A DNA stretch of 64,000 bases from Actinomadura rayongensis (GCF_009831215.1 NZ_WUTW01000001.1:310001-374000); one strand, 5' to 3'. Positions 41,797-50,877 are shown, numbered from the stretch's first letter. Numbers and translations: made by a program. The notes: a model not told the origin generated them from the sequence alone.

Positions 41797-42948
41797 GTGA
41801 CGATCGACGGCATGGGGGAGCTGAAGCGGCGGTCCGACGGCCGCCTGCTGGCCGGGGCGGCGCGCGGCCTCGCCGATCATCTCGGCGTGGACGTGGCGAT
41901 CGTCCGGGTCGCCTTCGTGCTGCTCACCGTCGGCGGCGGGCTCGGCGTCGCGGCGTACGGGGCGTTCTGGCTGCTCGTCCCGCGCGACACGGCCGAGCCC
42001 GCGCGGATCGGCGGACGCGACTGGGGCCAGCTCCTCGCCTACGCGGCCGTCACGGTCGGGCTGTCCACGCTGACGTTCGGGACGAACCTCGCGCAGGCCG
42101 CGCTGTGGCCGTTCCTCGCGGGCGGCGTCGGCGCGGCGATCCTGTGGCAGCAGGCCGACCGGGACCAGCGCAAACGCTGGGTGCTGCCGCTGCGGCGGAT
42201 GTGGCTGCGCAGCATCGTCGGGCTGCTGCTCGTCGTCGGCGGCGTCGCCGGGTTCGTCGCGCGGCAGGTGGACGCGGGCCAGGCCCGGTACGTCGTCATC
42301 GCCACGCTGATCATCCTGGCCGGGGTGTCGGTGATCGCGACGCCGTGGGTCGTGCGGCTCTGGCAGGACCTGGACGCCGAACGGCAGGAGCGCGTCCGGT
42401 CCCAGGAGCGCGCCGAACTGGCCGCGCACATCCACGACTCGGTGCTGCACACGCTGACGCTGATCCAGCGCAACGCGTCCGACCCGCGCGAGGTGCAGCG
42501 CCTCGCGCGCTCCCAGGAGCGGACGCTGCGGACCTGGCTCTACCAGCCGCGCTCGGACGCGGGCCGCATGTTCGCCGCCGCGATCCGCGAGACGGCCGGG
42601 GAGGTCGAGGACCTGCACGGCGTCCCGATCGAGATCGTCGTCGTCGGGGACGCGGCCCTGGACGAACGGCTCGGCGCGATGCTCCAGGCGGCGCGGGAGG
42701 CGATGGTGAACGCGGCCAAGTACTCGGGCGCGGCGCCGGTGTCGGTGTTCGCCGAGGTCGAGGGGGACGCGGTCAGCATCTTCGTCCGGGACCGGGGCAA
42801 GGGCTTCGACCTGGACGCGATCCCCGGCGACCGGATGGGCGTGCGAGGGTCCATCATCGGACGTATGGAACGGAACGGCGGGACGGCCGCCGTCCGCACC
42901 GCGCCGGGCGAGGGCACCGAGGTCAGGCTGGAGATCAGGAGATCATGA
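41797..42948 (+). CDS. PspC-domain sensor histidine kinase
   Basis: A 383-residue protein. A PspC domain (LKRRSDGRLLAGAARGLADHLGVDVAIVRVAF in pieces) is fused to about five membrane helices and a cytoplasmic kinase: HisKA_3-type AHIHDSVLHTLTLIQ, then a HATPase with AREAMVNAAKYSGA and GVRGSIIGRMERNGG. The start is GTG 41797 or ATG 41812. The gene stop overlaps the response regulator start as ATGA (42945-42948). The divergent PspC/LiaF-like protein suggests an envelope-stress circuit, a known actinobacterial arrangement. Confidence 0.92.
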   Translation: MTIDGMGELKRRSDGRLLAGAARGLADHLGVDVAIVRVAFVLLTVGGGLGVAAYGAFWLLVPRDTAEPARIGGRDWGQLLAYAAVTVGLSTLTFGTNLAQAALWPFLAGGVGAAILWQQADRDQRKRWVLPLRRMWLRSIVGLLLVVGGVAGFVARQVDAGQARYVVIATLIILAGVSVIATPWVVRLWQDLDAERQERVRSQERAELAAHIHDSVLHTLTLIQRNASDPREVQRLARSQERTLRTWLYQPRSDAGRMFAAAIRETAGEVEDLHGVPIEIVVVGDAALDERLGAMLQAAREAMVNAAKYSGAAPVSVFAEVEGDAVSIFVRDRGKGFDLDAIPGDRMGVRGSIIGRMERNGGTAAVRTAPGEGTEVRLEIRRS

Positions 42949-43574
42949 ACCGCGTCGTGCTGGTCGATGACCACCAGATGTTCCGGACGGGCGTGAAGGC
43001 CGAGCTGGGGCCGTCCGTCGAGATCGTCGGCGAGGCGGGCGACGTGGACGAGGCCGTCGCCGTCATCAGGGCGGCGACGCCGGACGTCGTGCTGCTGGAC
43101 GTCCACCTGCCCGGCGGCGGGGGCATCGAGGTGCTGCGGCGGCTGCACGGCGCGGTGCCGTCGCGGTTCCTCGCGCTGTCGGTGTCGGACGCCGCCGAGG
43201 ACGTCATCGGCGTCGTGCGCGGCGGCGCGCGCGGCTACGTCACCAAGACGATCTCCGGCCCCGAGCTGACCGACGCGATCGCCCGCGTGGCCGACGGCGA
43301 CGCGGTCTTCTCGCCCCGGCTCGCCGGGTTCGTCCTGGACGCGTTCGCCGCCACCGCCGCCCCGCCCGCCGACCCCGAACTCGACCAGATCACCCAGCGC
43401 GAGCGCGAGGTCCTGCGGCTGATCGCGCGCGGCTACGCCTACAAGGAGATCGCGCGCGAGCTGTTCATCTCGGTGAAGACGGTCGAGACGCACGTGTCGA
43501 GCGTCCTGCGCAAGCTCCAGCTCTCCAACCGCCACGAACTGTCCCGCTGGGCCGCCGCCCGCCGCCTCGTCTAG
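42945..43574 (+). CDS. NarL/FixJ-family response regulator of the PspC system
   Basis: A 209-residue regulator with a receiver domain (DDHQMF, phospho-Asp in VVLLDVHLPGGGG, Lys in YVTKTISGPEL) and a LuxR-type HTH (ITQREREVLRLIARGYAYKEIARELFISVKTVETHV in pieces). Translation is coupled to the PspC kinase. Its TAG stop shares CTAG with the stop of the convergent RelE-like gene. It probably binds the palindrome between the two PspC genes. Confidence 0.94.
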   Translation: MNRVVLVDDHQMFRTGVKAELGPSVEIVGEAGDVDEAVAVIRAATPDVVLLDVHLPGGGGIEVLRRLHGAVPSRFLALSVSDAAEDVIGVVRGGARGYVTKTISGPELTDAIARVADGDAVFSPRLAGFVLDAFAATAAPPADPELDQITQREREVLRLIARGYAYKEIARELFISVKTVETHVSSVLRKLQLSNRHELSRWAAARRLV

Positions 43575-43822
43575 CCGAACCAGGCGACCTGGACGACGAC
43601 GATCCGCTCACCGCGCACGTCCGTCAGATAGGTGAGCATGACGCTCCCGCGGCTTTCCGTCCGGAGCCCCGGGGTGGCACCGGCCGTCGCGGCGCCGTCG
43701 AGGAAGACCATGGAGTCCCGCACGGCCAGTTCCCCGGCGAGCTTCTCGACCTCGCGGATCGCCTCGGCGGGGAGATCGCCGAGCAGGTCGTCCGGATCGA
43801 CCTCCCAGTGCCAGTCAGCCAT
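43571..43822 (-). CDS. RelE/ParE-like toxin-type protein
   Basis: An 83-residue protein with the rhythm of a RelE/ParE-fold toxin: WHWEVDPDD start, helix LPAEAIREVEKLAGELAVRDSM, and a final strand pair MLTYLTDVRGERIVVVQVAWFG. The classical catalytic residues of RelE are not obvious. Its start overlaps the upstream DUF6247-like gene by 8 nt, the layout of a type II toxin-antitoxin operon with the antitoxin first. Toxicity is inferred, not seen. Confidence 0.65.
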   Translation of the reverse strand: MADWHWEVDPDDLLGDLPAEAIREVEKLAGELAVRDSMVFLDGAATAGATPGLRTESRGSVMLTYLTDVRGERIVVVQVAWFG

Positions 43823-44168
43823 CGGCGACGGCGCGATGGGCGTTCCGCACGATGTCGCCGATCTCCCGGACGGCGCGGGCGCGGATCTCCTCGTCCGGGT
43901 CGTCCATCGCGCGCTCGGCGAGGTGCAGGCGCCGAGCGGTCGCGGGGTGGCGCTCGATCTCCACCACGACGCCCCACTGCCGGTAGAACATGCGGATCGG
44001 GAGGACGGTCCCCTCTTCGCCCGCGCGCACGAAAGCCGTCTGCATGTCCTCGAAGAACTCGGGCAGCCGGGACGGAACCACGGTCGCGACCGCCTGCCGC
44101 AACGCGGGAAGGGTGAGTTCGGGCATGGCGATGCGCGGTTCTTCCGGGTCGGGCTGCGGCATCGTCAC
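43815..44168 (-). CDS. DUF6247-like protein, probable antitoxin partner
   Basis: A 117-residue protein, MPELTLPALRQAVATVVPSRLPEFFEDMQTAF in pieces, then FYRQWGVVVEIERHP, resembling DUF6247 proteins that precede RelE-like genes in actinomycetes. The C-terminal tail is helical and acidic. I start it at GTG 44168 with GGAG 6 nt upstream; ATG 44162 is the alternative. It overlaps the RelE-like gene by 8 nt. Confidence 0.65.
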   Translation of the reverse strand: MTMPQPDPEEPRIAMPELTLPALRQAVATVVPSRLPEFFEDMQTAFVRAGEEGTVLPIRMFYRQWGVVVEIERHPATARRLHLAERAMDDPDEEIRARAVREIGDIVRNAHRAVADG

Positions 44169-44266
44169 CGTCGGCTCCTTCCACGTGACGCCACGGGCCA
44201 GCATAAGTCCTGCCGTCGGCGGACGCCGCGGACATCGCGTGGCGGACGGCCCGCCCGCCGCCTCGT

Positions 44267-47200
44267 CTAGCGCCAGTGCGGGGCGTTCCAGCGGTCCGCC
44301 ACGGCGCGGGCTGCGCGGACGTGGGCTTCGTCGGGGCGGCCTAGGAGGCGGGCCAGTTCGGCCAGGGTCTGCGGGACGGGTCTGAGTGCCACCGACATGC
44401 TCTCCAGGCCGGCGGGGGCCGAGTCGTGGAAGGGGAGCAGGGCTTCGTAGAGGGGTTCTGCTTCGTCTCGGTCGTTCAGGGCGGTCACGGCCAGGGCGCG
44501 GAAGGTCGCGAAGAAGGTGAAGAGGTAGTCGGGGGCGATGGGCGGGGCGGCGGCGAGCATCGTCCGGGCCTCGGCGGGGCGGTCGGCGGCGGCCAGCGCC
44601 GCGGCCAGCATGTTCGCTGACAGGGGGCCTATCGCGGCGAATATTTCGTCCGCCTCGTCGGCCAGTTCGTGGAGCGTGCCGCGTGCGACGGCCAGGGACG
44701 CGCGGGCCAGGAACTCGAAGCCCGCGTGCAGGGAGCCCTGGCGGCGCATCTCGTCGGCGACGCGTTCGTAGCGGCGTTCGGCGGCGTCGAACCGGCCCGC
44801 CGCGGTGTCCAGGGCGGCCAGCGCGGTGCCGGTCGCGGTCGTCGCCTCCGGCATGGCGTACCGGGCGGCCAGGTCGGCGGCCTCTTCGGTGTGCCGGGCC
44901 GTCGTGTCCGGGTCGCCGGCCAGGGCGGCGGCGCGGGCGAGGCTGAACGTCCCGAACCAGCGGACGGCCGGGAGGTCGTGTTCCGCGCCGAGATCGGTCA
45001 GTTCGCGGGCTATCGCGTTGAGGCCGGAGTGCGGGCGGACGATCTCGCTCGCGAGCGTCGTCAGCGTCAGCGCCCGCAGTGCGGGATCGCCGAGGCGGCG
45101 GGCCAGTGTCACGGCCTCCTCGGCGGCGGTTCGCGCGGACGCGTCGCCGGTGCCGATCAGTTCCGCCGCGTAGGCCGTGAGCAGGCGGGCGCGCGTCGCG
45201 TCGTCGGCCGGACGGGTGAGCAGGCGCCGCAGGGTCGTGACCGACTGCTCGTCCACCGTCCCGTACGGGCGGCGCTGCCACGGGGTGGGCTCGGTCCACG
45301 CGGTGAAGGCGGCGACGAGCAGGTCGTCGCGGTCCCCGGCGAGCGCGACGGCCCGGTCCCGCGTCGCGCGCGCCGCCGTCAGGTCGCCCGCGCGGGTCTG
45401 GGCGCGCAGCAGGCGGCACAGCAGCGCGACGCGCTCGGCCGGGTCGTCGTCCGGGAGGGAGTCCAGGGCGCCGTTGAGCAGGTCCACGGCCGTCTCGTGC
45501 GCGTACCGGTCCTCGGCCAGCTCCGCCGCCCGCACCGCGTACCGGACGGCGCGGTCGGCGGTCGCGGCCGTCCCCGCCGCGCGGAAGTGCCGCGCCAGCG
45601 ACGAGATGTCGGTCGGCTCGATCCGCTCCAGCGCCGCGCCGAGCCGCGCGTGCATCCGGCCGCGCCGCAGCGCGCTGAGGTCGGCGGTCATCGTGTCGCG
45701 GACGAGCGCGTGCGCGAAGGCGACCCGGCCCGGCGCGGGCTCGGTGAGCAGGCCCGCGAGGATGCCGGCGTCCAGGGCGTCCAGGACGGCGTCCTCCCCG
45801 GCGTCGGCCGCCTCGATCAGCACGTCGGCGCGGACGTCGCCGCCCGCCACCGCCGCGAGCCGCAGCACCGCGACCGCCGCCTCCGGCAGCCGCGCCAGCC
45901 GCCGCCGCAGGACGTCCCGGACGCCCTCGGGCACCTCCGACAGCGCGACGAGCGCGCCCTCGGAGTTGCGCAGCCGGACGCTCTCGCGCACGTAGAACGG
46001 GTTGCCGCCGGTGCGCTCGGCGAGGGCGGCGACGGTGGCGTCGTCCGCGCCGCCTTCGCCCGCGACGAGCGCGGCGACCGCCTCGACGGACAATCCGGGC
46101 AGCGGCAGTCGCAGCGGGGACCGGCGGGCCAGCGCGGCGAGCGTCCCGGTGAGGCGTTCGGACTCGTCGGCCCGGAACGCCCCGACCAGCAGCAACGGCG
46201 CGTCGGGGGCGGTCGCGGCGCCGTCCAGCAGGGCGAGCGTGGCGGGGTCGGCCCAGTGCAGGTCGTCCAGCAGCAGCGCGAGCGGACGGTCCCGCGCCGC
46301 CGCGCCCAGCCACGCCCACACGGCCCGGTGCAGCCGGAAGCGCGCCGTCGGGTCGGGCCGTCCGGGACGCGGCGCGTCCGACAGCAGCGGGTCCAGCGCG
46401 TCGCCCGGCGCCGGGACGTCCGCCGCGACCTGCCGCAGCGCCTCCGCCCACGCCCACGCGGGCGGCGCCCCGGCGTCCTCCGGGCAGCGGCCGAGCGCGA
46501 CGCGCCACCCCGCCCCCGCCAGCTCCCGCGCCAGTTCACCGAGCAGCGCCGACTTCCCGATCCCCGCCTCGCCCGAGACGAGCGCGACCCGCAACGCCCC
46601 GCCGCGCGCCTCCCCAGCGGCGTTCCGCAATGCGCCCAGCTCGACGTCCCGCCCGACAATCCCGCCAAAGCCGACGCTGCGCGCGGTGTCGGTGGGGGTG
46701 GGCGGCTCGGTGGCGCCGGTGAGGATGGCCCGTTCCAGGCGGGCGAGGGCCGGGCCGGGGTCCAGGCCCAGTTCGTCGGCGAGGACGCGGCGGGACTCGC
46801 GCAGGACGGCGAGGGCGTCGGCACGGCGGCCGGACGCGTCCAGGGCCAGCGCGCGCAGGCGCCAGCCTTCCTCGCGCAGGGGTTCGTCGGCGGTGAGGCG
46901 GGCGGCCTCGGCGACGGCGTCCGTCGTGTCGCCGGCGCGCAGAGCGGCGGCGACGCGCAGTTCGCGCGCCGTCGCGCGCAGGTCCGCCAGGCGCGCGGCC
47001 TCCGGGGCGGCCCAGGGCTCGTCGGCCGCTTCGGCGAAGGCGGGGCCGCGCCAGAGGGACAGGGCCTCGTCCAGCAGGGGGCGGGGGTCCTCGGCGTTCG
47101 GGGCGGCGCGGATCAGGGACGCGAAGCGCCAGGCGTCCACGGCGTCGTCCGGCAGGCGCAGCGCGTAGCCGGGGGGCGCGCTGACCAGGACGCGGGCCGG

Positions 47201-47446
47201 GGCGCGGGGCGGACGGTCCGGTTCCAGCAGCCGCCGCAGGTTCGACACGTACGCCTGGAGGGACGCCAGGGCCTTGGCCGGGGGCTCGCCGTGCCACAGG
47301 TCGTCCACCAGCCGGTCCACCGGGACGACCGCGCCGCGCGCCGCGACGAGCAGCGCGAGCACGGCGCGCTGGCGCGGGCCGCCGAGCGGCACCGGCACGC
47401 CGCCTACCGCCGCCTCGAACGTCCCGAGCACTCTGAGCACGACCAT
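44267..47446 (-). CDS. large SARP/AfsR-family regulator (BTAD, NTPase and TPR-like region)
   Basis: A 1059-residue regulator. An OmpR-like winged DNA-binding domain (1-95) and a bacterial transcriptional activator domain (98-245) form the SARP core. A NTPase follows, with Walker A SGEAGIGKSALLGEL near 291-304 and Walker B ALLLDDLHWADPATL near 380, then a long helical TPR-like C-terminus. The start is the ATG at 47444-47446, 8 nt after a TACGAT -10, suggesting a leaderless transcript. Four CCAAG repeats at 11-12 bp intervals precede that -10, the geometry of SARP binding sites. No biosynthetic cluster is adjacent, so targets other than itself are unknown. Confidence 0.92.
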   Translation of the reverse strand: MVVLRVLGTFEAAVGGVPVPLGGPRQRAVLALLVAARGAVVPVDRLVDDLWHGEPPAKALASLQAYVSNLRRLLEPDRPPRAPARVLVSAPPGYALRLPDDAVDAWRFASLIRAAPNAEDPRPLLDEALSLWRGPAFAEAADEPWAAPEAARLADLRATARELRVAAALRAGDTTDAVAEAARLTADEPLREEGWRLRALALDASGRRADALAVLRESRRVLADELGLDPGPALARLERAILTGATEPPTPTDTARSVGFGGIVGRDVELGALRNAAGEARGGALRVALVSGEAGIGKSALLGELARELAGAGWRVALGRCPEDAGAPPAWAWAEALRQVAADVPAPGDALDPLLSDAPRPGRPDPTARFRLHRAVWAWLGAAARDRPLALLLDDLHWADPATLALLDGAATAPDAPLLLVGAFRADESERLTGTLAALARRSPLRLPLPGLSVEAVAALVAGEGGADDATVAALAERTGGNPFYVRESVRLRNSEGALVALSEVPEGVRDVLRRRLARLPEAAVAVLRLAAVAGGDVRADVLIEAADAGEDAVLDALDAGILAGLLTEPAPGRVAFAHALVRDTMTADLSALRRGRMHARLGAALERIEPTDISSLARHFRAAGTAATADRAVRYAVRAAELAEDRYAHETAVDLLNGALDSLPDDDPAERVALLCRLLRAQTRAGDLTAARATRDRAVALAGDRDDLLVAAFTAWTEPTPWQRRPYGTVDEQSVTTLRRLLTRPADDATRARLLTAYAAELIGTGDASARTAAEEAVTLARRLGDPALRALTLTTLASEIVRPHSGLNAIARELTDLGAEHDLPAVRWFGTFSLARAAALAGDPDTTARHTEEAADLAARYAMPEATTATGTALAALDTAAGRFDAAERRYERVADEMRRQGSLHAGFEFLARASLAVARGTLHELADEADEIFAAIGPLSANMLAAALAAADRPAEARTMLAAAPPIAPDYLFTFFATFRALAVTALNDRDEAEPLYEALLPFHDSAPAGLESMSVALRPVPQTLAELARLLGRPDEAHVRAARAVADRWNAPHWR

Positions 47447-47454
47447 CGCGGGTC

Positions 47455-47506
47455 ATCGTAGGCGGCGCCAAGTGCGTTCCAAGTGGCGCCCCAAGCCGGT
47501 TCCAAG
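47455..47506 (-). promoter_or_regulatory. SARP-type promoter: four CTTGG direct repeats and a -10
   Basis: On the plus strand CCAAG occurs at 47468, 47479, 47491 and 47502, spaced 11, 12 and 11 bp. Read on the minus strand these are CTTGG repeats ending 7 nt before TACGAT (47460 to 47455). SARP activators bind direct repeats of one-turn spacing just upstream of the -10. The last two also face the hemerythrin gene on the other side. Confidence 0.7.
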
Positions 47507-47553
47507 CGGTCCGGACGAGCCTTCTCACCAAGCCGCTCACGAAGGAGAACCCG

Positions 47554-48603
47554 ATGACCGTCACCGCCCCGACCCGGCACCCCGGCAGCCGCGCCATGAT
47601 CATCGTCCACCGGGCGTTCCGCCGCGAGACGCGGATCCTCGGCGAGCTGATCGCCGCCGTCGCGCCGGGCGACGTCCGCCGCGCCCGTGTGCTCGCCGAC
47701 TTCCTCGACCAGTACCGGGTGGGTCTGCACGTCCACCACACCGGCGAGGACGAGCTGTTCTGGCCGCCGCTGCTCGCCCGCGTCGATCTGGACGCCGACA
47801 TCGTCCTGCGCATGGAGGAGCAGCACCGGCATGTCGCCGCGACGTTGGACGAGGTCGCCGCGCGCACCGCGGCCTGGCGCGACGGCGCGTCCGCTCCGGC
47901 TCGCGACGCGCTGGTCGCCGCCCTCGCCCGCCACCGCGCCGCCCTCGTCGAGCACCTGGACGACGAGGAACGCCACCTGCTCCCGCTCGCCGAACGCCAC
48001 CTCACGGACGCGGAATGGGCGTCGACCGGCGAGCACTTCATCGAGCACACGCCGAAGCTGCAGGCGCTGATCTTCCTCGGCCTGGTGCTGGAGGACGCCG
48101 ACGACGACGAACGCGCCCTCATGCTCGGCGGCATGCCCGCCCCGGCGCGGTTCCTGTGGAAGACGGTCGGACGCCGCCGGTACGCGAACGTCGTCCGGCG
48201 CGTCCGCCACGACGACGCGCCGCCGCGCCTCGGCACCGCGCTCGCCGTCGTCCTCGGCGGGTTCATCACCTACATCGGTCTCGCCTACCTGATCGCGCCC
48301 GAGGCGAACGCGTCGTCGTTCGGGCTCCCCGCGTGGCCGCACGGCGACGCGGCGGCGTTCCTGACGGTGAAGGGCGTCCGGGACCTCGCGTCCGGGCTCG
48401 TCACGTTCACGCTGCTGGCCCGCCGCGAGCACCGCGCGCTCGGCTGGACGTTCCTGGCGATGTCCGCGATCCCGTTCGGCGACATGCTCACCGTCCTCGG
48501 CAACCACGGGTCGACGGCCGCCGCCCTCGGCATCCACGGCCTGACGGCGCTGGCCGTCGCGGCGACGGGCGCGCTGCTCGTCCGCGCCACCCGCCGCCGC
48601 TGA
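47554..48603 (+). CDS. hemerythrin-domain protein fused to a DUF4267-like membrane domain
   Basis: A 349-residue protein. Residues 15-165 are a hemerythrin four-helix bundle with the iron-ligand series IIVHRAF, HVHHTGEDELFW, EEQHRHV and HLDDEERHLLP. Residues about 220-345 form four membrane helices resembling DUF4267. Hemerythrins bind O2, NO or act in redox sensing; the membrane half has unknown function. The start is ATG with AAGGAG 6 nt upstream. It is divergent from the SARP gene and shares its CCAAG-repeat region. Confidence 0.87.
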   Translation: MTVTAPTRHPGSRAMIIVHRAFRRETRILGELIAAVAPGDVRRARVLADFLDQYRVGLHVHHTGEDELFWPPLLARVDLDADIVLRMEEQHRHVAATLDEVAARTAAWRDGASAPARDALVAALARHRAALVEHLDDEERHLLPLAERHLTDAEWASTGEHFIEHTPKLQALIFLGLVLEDADDDERALMLGGMPAPARFLWKTVGRRRYANVVRRVRHDDAPPRLGTALAVVLGGFITYIGLAYLIAPEANASSFGLPAWPHGDAAAFLTVKGVRDLASGLVTFTLLARREHRALGWTFLAMSAIPFGDMLTVLGNHGSTAAALGIHGLTALAVAATGALLVRATRRR

Positions 48604-48620
48604 GAATGCCGGCGCGGCCT

Positions 48621-49553
48621 TCAGACCCGGTCCGCCAGCTCGCCGAGCAGCGCGAACGTCCGGCGGCGGGCCGCGTCGCCCGCCAGGTCGCTCTGCGACA
48701 CGACGACCTCGGTGGCGCCCGCGTCGAAGTAGCGGCGGATCTCGTCCGCCAGCGTCTTCTCGTCGCCGAGCGCGACCAGCTCGGCCGCCCGCTCCTTGCC
48801 TTCGAGCGCGATGACCCGCCGGTAGGACGGGACCGTGTCGTAGAACGCGAAGTGCTCCTCGGCCCTGGCACGGGCGGCGTCCAGCTCGGCCGCCGGGACG
48901 ACCGCGCCCGGCAGGAACGCGACGATCCGGGGCGCGGGCCGTCCGGCGGCCTCGGCCGCTGCTGTGATCGCCGGGACGATGTGCTCGCCGAGCGCGCGCG
49001 GCCCGGCGAGGAACGGGAGCGTCCCGTCCGCCAGCTCTCCGGTGGCGCGCAGCGCGTGCGGGCCGAGCGCCGCGACCAGCAGCGGCGCCGGGTCCGCGCC
49101 CGGCAGCGGGACCGGCCGGACGGCCCGCGCGGTGATCGTCTCGCCCGCGAAGTCGACCGTCCCGGTGTCGGCCAGCGTCCGCAGGACGGTCAGGAACTCG
49201 CGCAGCCGCAGCGCCGGCCGCTCGTGCTTCAGGCCGAACGCGGGCTCCACGATCCCGGGCGCGCCGAGCGCGAGCCCCAGCTGGAACCGTCCGCCGGTCG
49301 CGGCCTGCGCGGTCTGGGCCTGGGCGTTCACCAGGAGCGGATGGCGCCCGAAGATGGGGACGGCGGACGTTCCGACGCGCACGTCCGGGACCTCGCGGCC
49401 GACGACGGTGGCCAGTCCGATCCCGTCGTAGTCGAACCGCTGGCCCCACCAGACGGAGCGCAGCCCGGCGTCCCGGGCCTCGCGGGCATGTGCGACGACG
49501 CCGTCCACGGCGTTGCCGGACTCGGGCGGATACAGCACGACACCAATGCTCAT
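48621..49553 (-). CDS. LLM-class F420-dependent oxidoreductase
   Basis: A 310-residue TIM-barrel enzyme of the luciferase-like monooxygenase superfamily, F420 subgroup: SIGVVLYPPESGNAVDGVV, SVWWGQRFDYDGIGLATVVG, GRFQLGLALG and LLVAALGPHALRATGELADGT in pieces. It transfers hydride between F420 and an unknown substrate. It is convergent with the hemerythrin gene, 17 nt apart, and follows the same orientation as the SRPBCC gene. Together with the Ddn-like protein it shows that the host makes F420. Confidence 0.91.
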   Translation of the reverse strand: MSIGVVLYPPESGNAVDGVVAHAREARDAGLRSVWWGQRFDYDGIGLATVVGREVPDVRVGTSAVPIFGRHPLLVNAQAQTAQAATGGRFQLGLALGAPGIVEPAFGLKHERPALRLREFLTVLRTLADTGTVDFAGETITARAVRPVPLPGADPAPLLVAALGPHALRATGELADGTLPFLAGPRALGEHIVPAITAAAEAAGRPAPRIVAFLPGAVVPAAELDAARARAEEHFAFYDTVPSYRRVIALEGKERAAELVALGDEKTLADEIRRYFDAGATEVVVSQSDLAGDAARRRTFALLGELADRV

Positions 49554-49590
49554 GGCCGCGCCAACGCCCGCGCCTAGTCGGCTATTCCGA

Positions 49591-50049
49591 TCAGATTGCT
49601 TCGGGATCGCGCGCCGGGCAGTTCGCCGGGCAGTGCTCGACGTGTCGCGCGAGCCGCCGGACGAACGACGTCAGCATCCGGTCCACCACGAGCTGGGCGA
49701 CCGGGCCCGTCCCCGGCAGCTTGGGCTCGAACTCCGCCGTCCAGCGGATCCGCGTGTTGCCCGCGCGCGGCTCCAGGTACACGTCCGACCGGTAGTTGCG
49801 TAGCGGAAGCCCCGCCAGCGCCACATATCCGTAGTGGGACGGCGGGTCGAACGTCACCACCCGTTCGCGCACCAGCAGCACCTTGCGCACCGCGCCGACG
49901 CCGTTGCCGGTCCCGTCGCCCGCGCGCGTCCGGTGGACCTTCGCCGGGAACCGTCCCCAGGAGTTCCACGCCGCCGCGACGGCCAGGTGCTTGAAGATCT
50001 CTGCGGCGGGCGCGGTGGACACGGCGGAGGTCTCGAACGTCAGCGTCAT
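49591..50049 (-). CDS. SRPBCC-family protein
   Basis: A 152-residue START-fold protein of the polyketide cyclase/SRPBCC type: MTLTFETSAVSTAPAAEIFKHLAVAAAWNSWGRF, then the strand pattern TRIRWTAEFEPKLPG in pieces, and a final helix that ends in a Cys-rich CPANCPARD tail. The start is ATG with GGGAG 5 nt upstream. Ligand unknown. The next gene upstream on the same strand, encoding a PIG-L protein, is 96 nt away. Confidence 0.82.
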   Translation of the reverse strand: MTLTFETSAVSTAPAAEIFKHLAVAAAWNSWGRFPAKVHRTRAGDGTGNGVGAVRKVLLVRERVVTFDPPSHYGYVALAGLPLRNYRSDVYLEPRAGNTRIRWTAEFEPKLPGTGPVAQLVVDRMLTSFVRRLARHVEHCPANCPARDPEAI

Positions 50050-50145
50050 GGCGGCTCCCGGGGTGCGGACGAAGCCGACGTAACCACGTCCGGGGGCGGC
50101 CCACAAGCGAGTCAGCGGTTTGTGGGCCCCGATACAGCGCCGGAG

Positions 50146-50877
50146 TCAGGCCGTCGGCACCACCAGGAACGCTTCGGCGAGCCGTCCGGCGGGCATCCCG
50201 GCGCGTTGGGCGTTCGCCGTGAGCCACTGGCGCACCATCTCCGGGAGCCGGTCGCCCATGTGCTCGGTCTGGCTGGCGTGCGCCCGCAGCGCCTTGATCT
50301 TGGTGTCGAACTCGTCGGTCACGTCCACGTGGTGGTCGGCGGACGGGCCGGCGCTCAGCCACACCTCGCGGACCGTCCACGCGTCCAGGTTCTCCTCGGC
50401 CAGCAGCTCGGGGAACGCGTACGGGTTGCGCGCGTCGGGGTAGACGGCGTCGAGCGTCGCCGAGCCCACGGCCCGGTGGTCGGGATGGCTGGGCGAAATG
50501 CGCGTGTAGTCCCGGTCGGGGCTGGACGTCAGCACCCGGTCGGGCCGGACCTGGCGGATGACGCGGGCGATGTCGCGGCGCAGCGCGAGCGTGGCCTCCA
50601 CCCGTCCGTCGGGGTAGCCGAGCCAGCGGACGTCGCGCACGCCCGCCACCGCCGCCGCGGCCTCCTGCTCGGCCCGCCGGAGCGGGGCCATCCGCTCGCG
50701 CGGCACGTCGTCGTCGAAGCCGCCCGCGTCGCCGTCGGTCACGAGCAGGTACACGACCTCGATGCCGCGCGCCGTCCACCGCGCGACCGTGCCGGCGGCG
50801 CCGAAGTCCACGTCGTCGGGGTGGGCCATCACCACGAGGGCCCGGCTGATCTCGGAGTCGTCCAGTGCGTTCGCCAC
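50146..50877 (-). CDS. PIG-L family deacetylase (LmbE-like)
   Basis: A 243-residue zinc deacetylase of the LmbE/PIG-L family, which includes MshB of mycothiol synthesis and GlcNAc-PI deacetylase. Zinc-binding AHPDDVDFG lies near residues 18-26 and the second motif SHPDHRAVG near 130. The exact N-acetyl substrate is not predictable from the motifs, and the protein is shorter than typical MshB. The start is GTG 50877, 6 nt after a TAGGCT -10 (leaderless). It is divergent from pcrA. Confidence 0.9.
   Translation of the reverse strand: MANALDDSEISRALVVMAHPDDVDFGAAGTVARWTARGIEVVYLLVTDGDAGGFDDDVPRERMAPLRRAEQEAAAAVAGVRDVRWLGYPDGRVEATLALRRDIARVIRQVRPDRVLTSSPDRDYTRISPSHPDHRAVGSATLDAVYPDARNPYAFPELLAEENLDAWTVREVWLSAGPSADHHVDVTDEFDTKIKALRAHASQTEHMGDRLPEMVRQWLTANAQRAGMPAGRLAEAFLVVPTA

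Noticed and set aside
47468..47506. CCAAG repeats as a CRISPR or satellite repeat
   Set aside because: Units are only 5-8 bp with one-turn spacing and sit at a promoter; no spacers and no cas genes.
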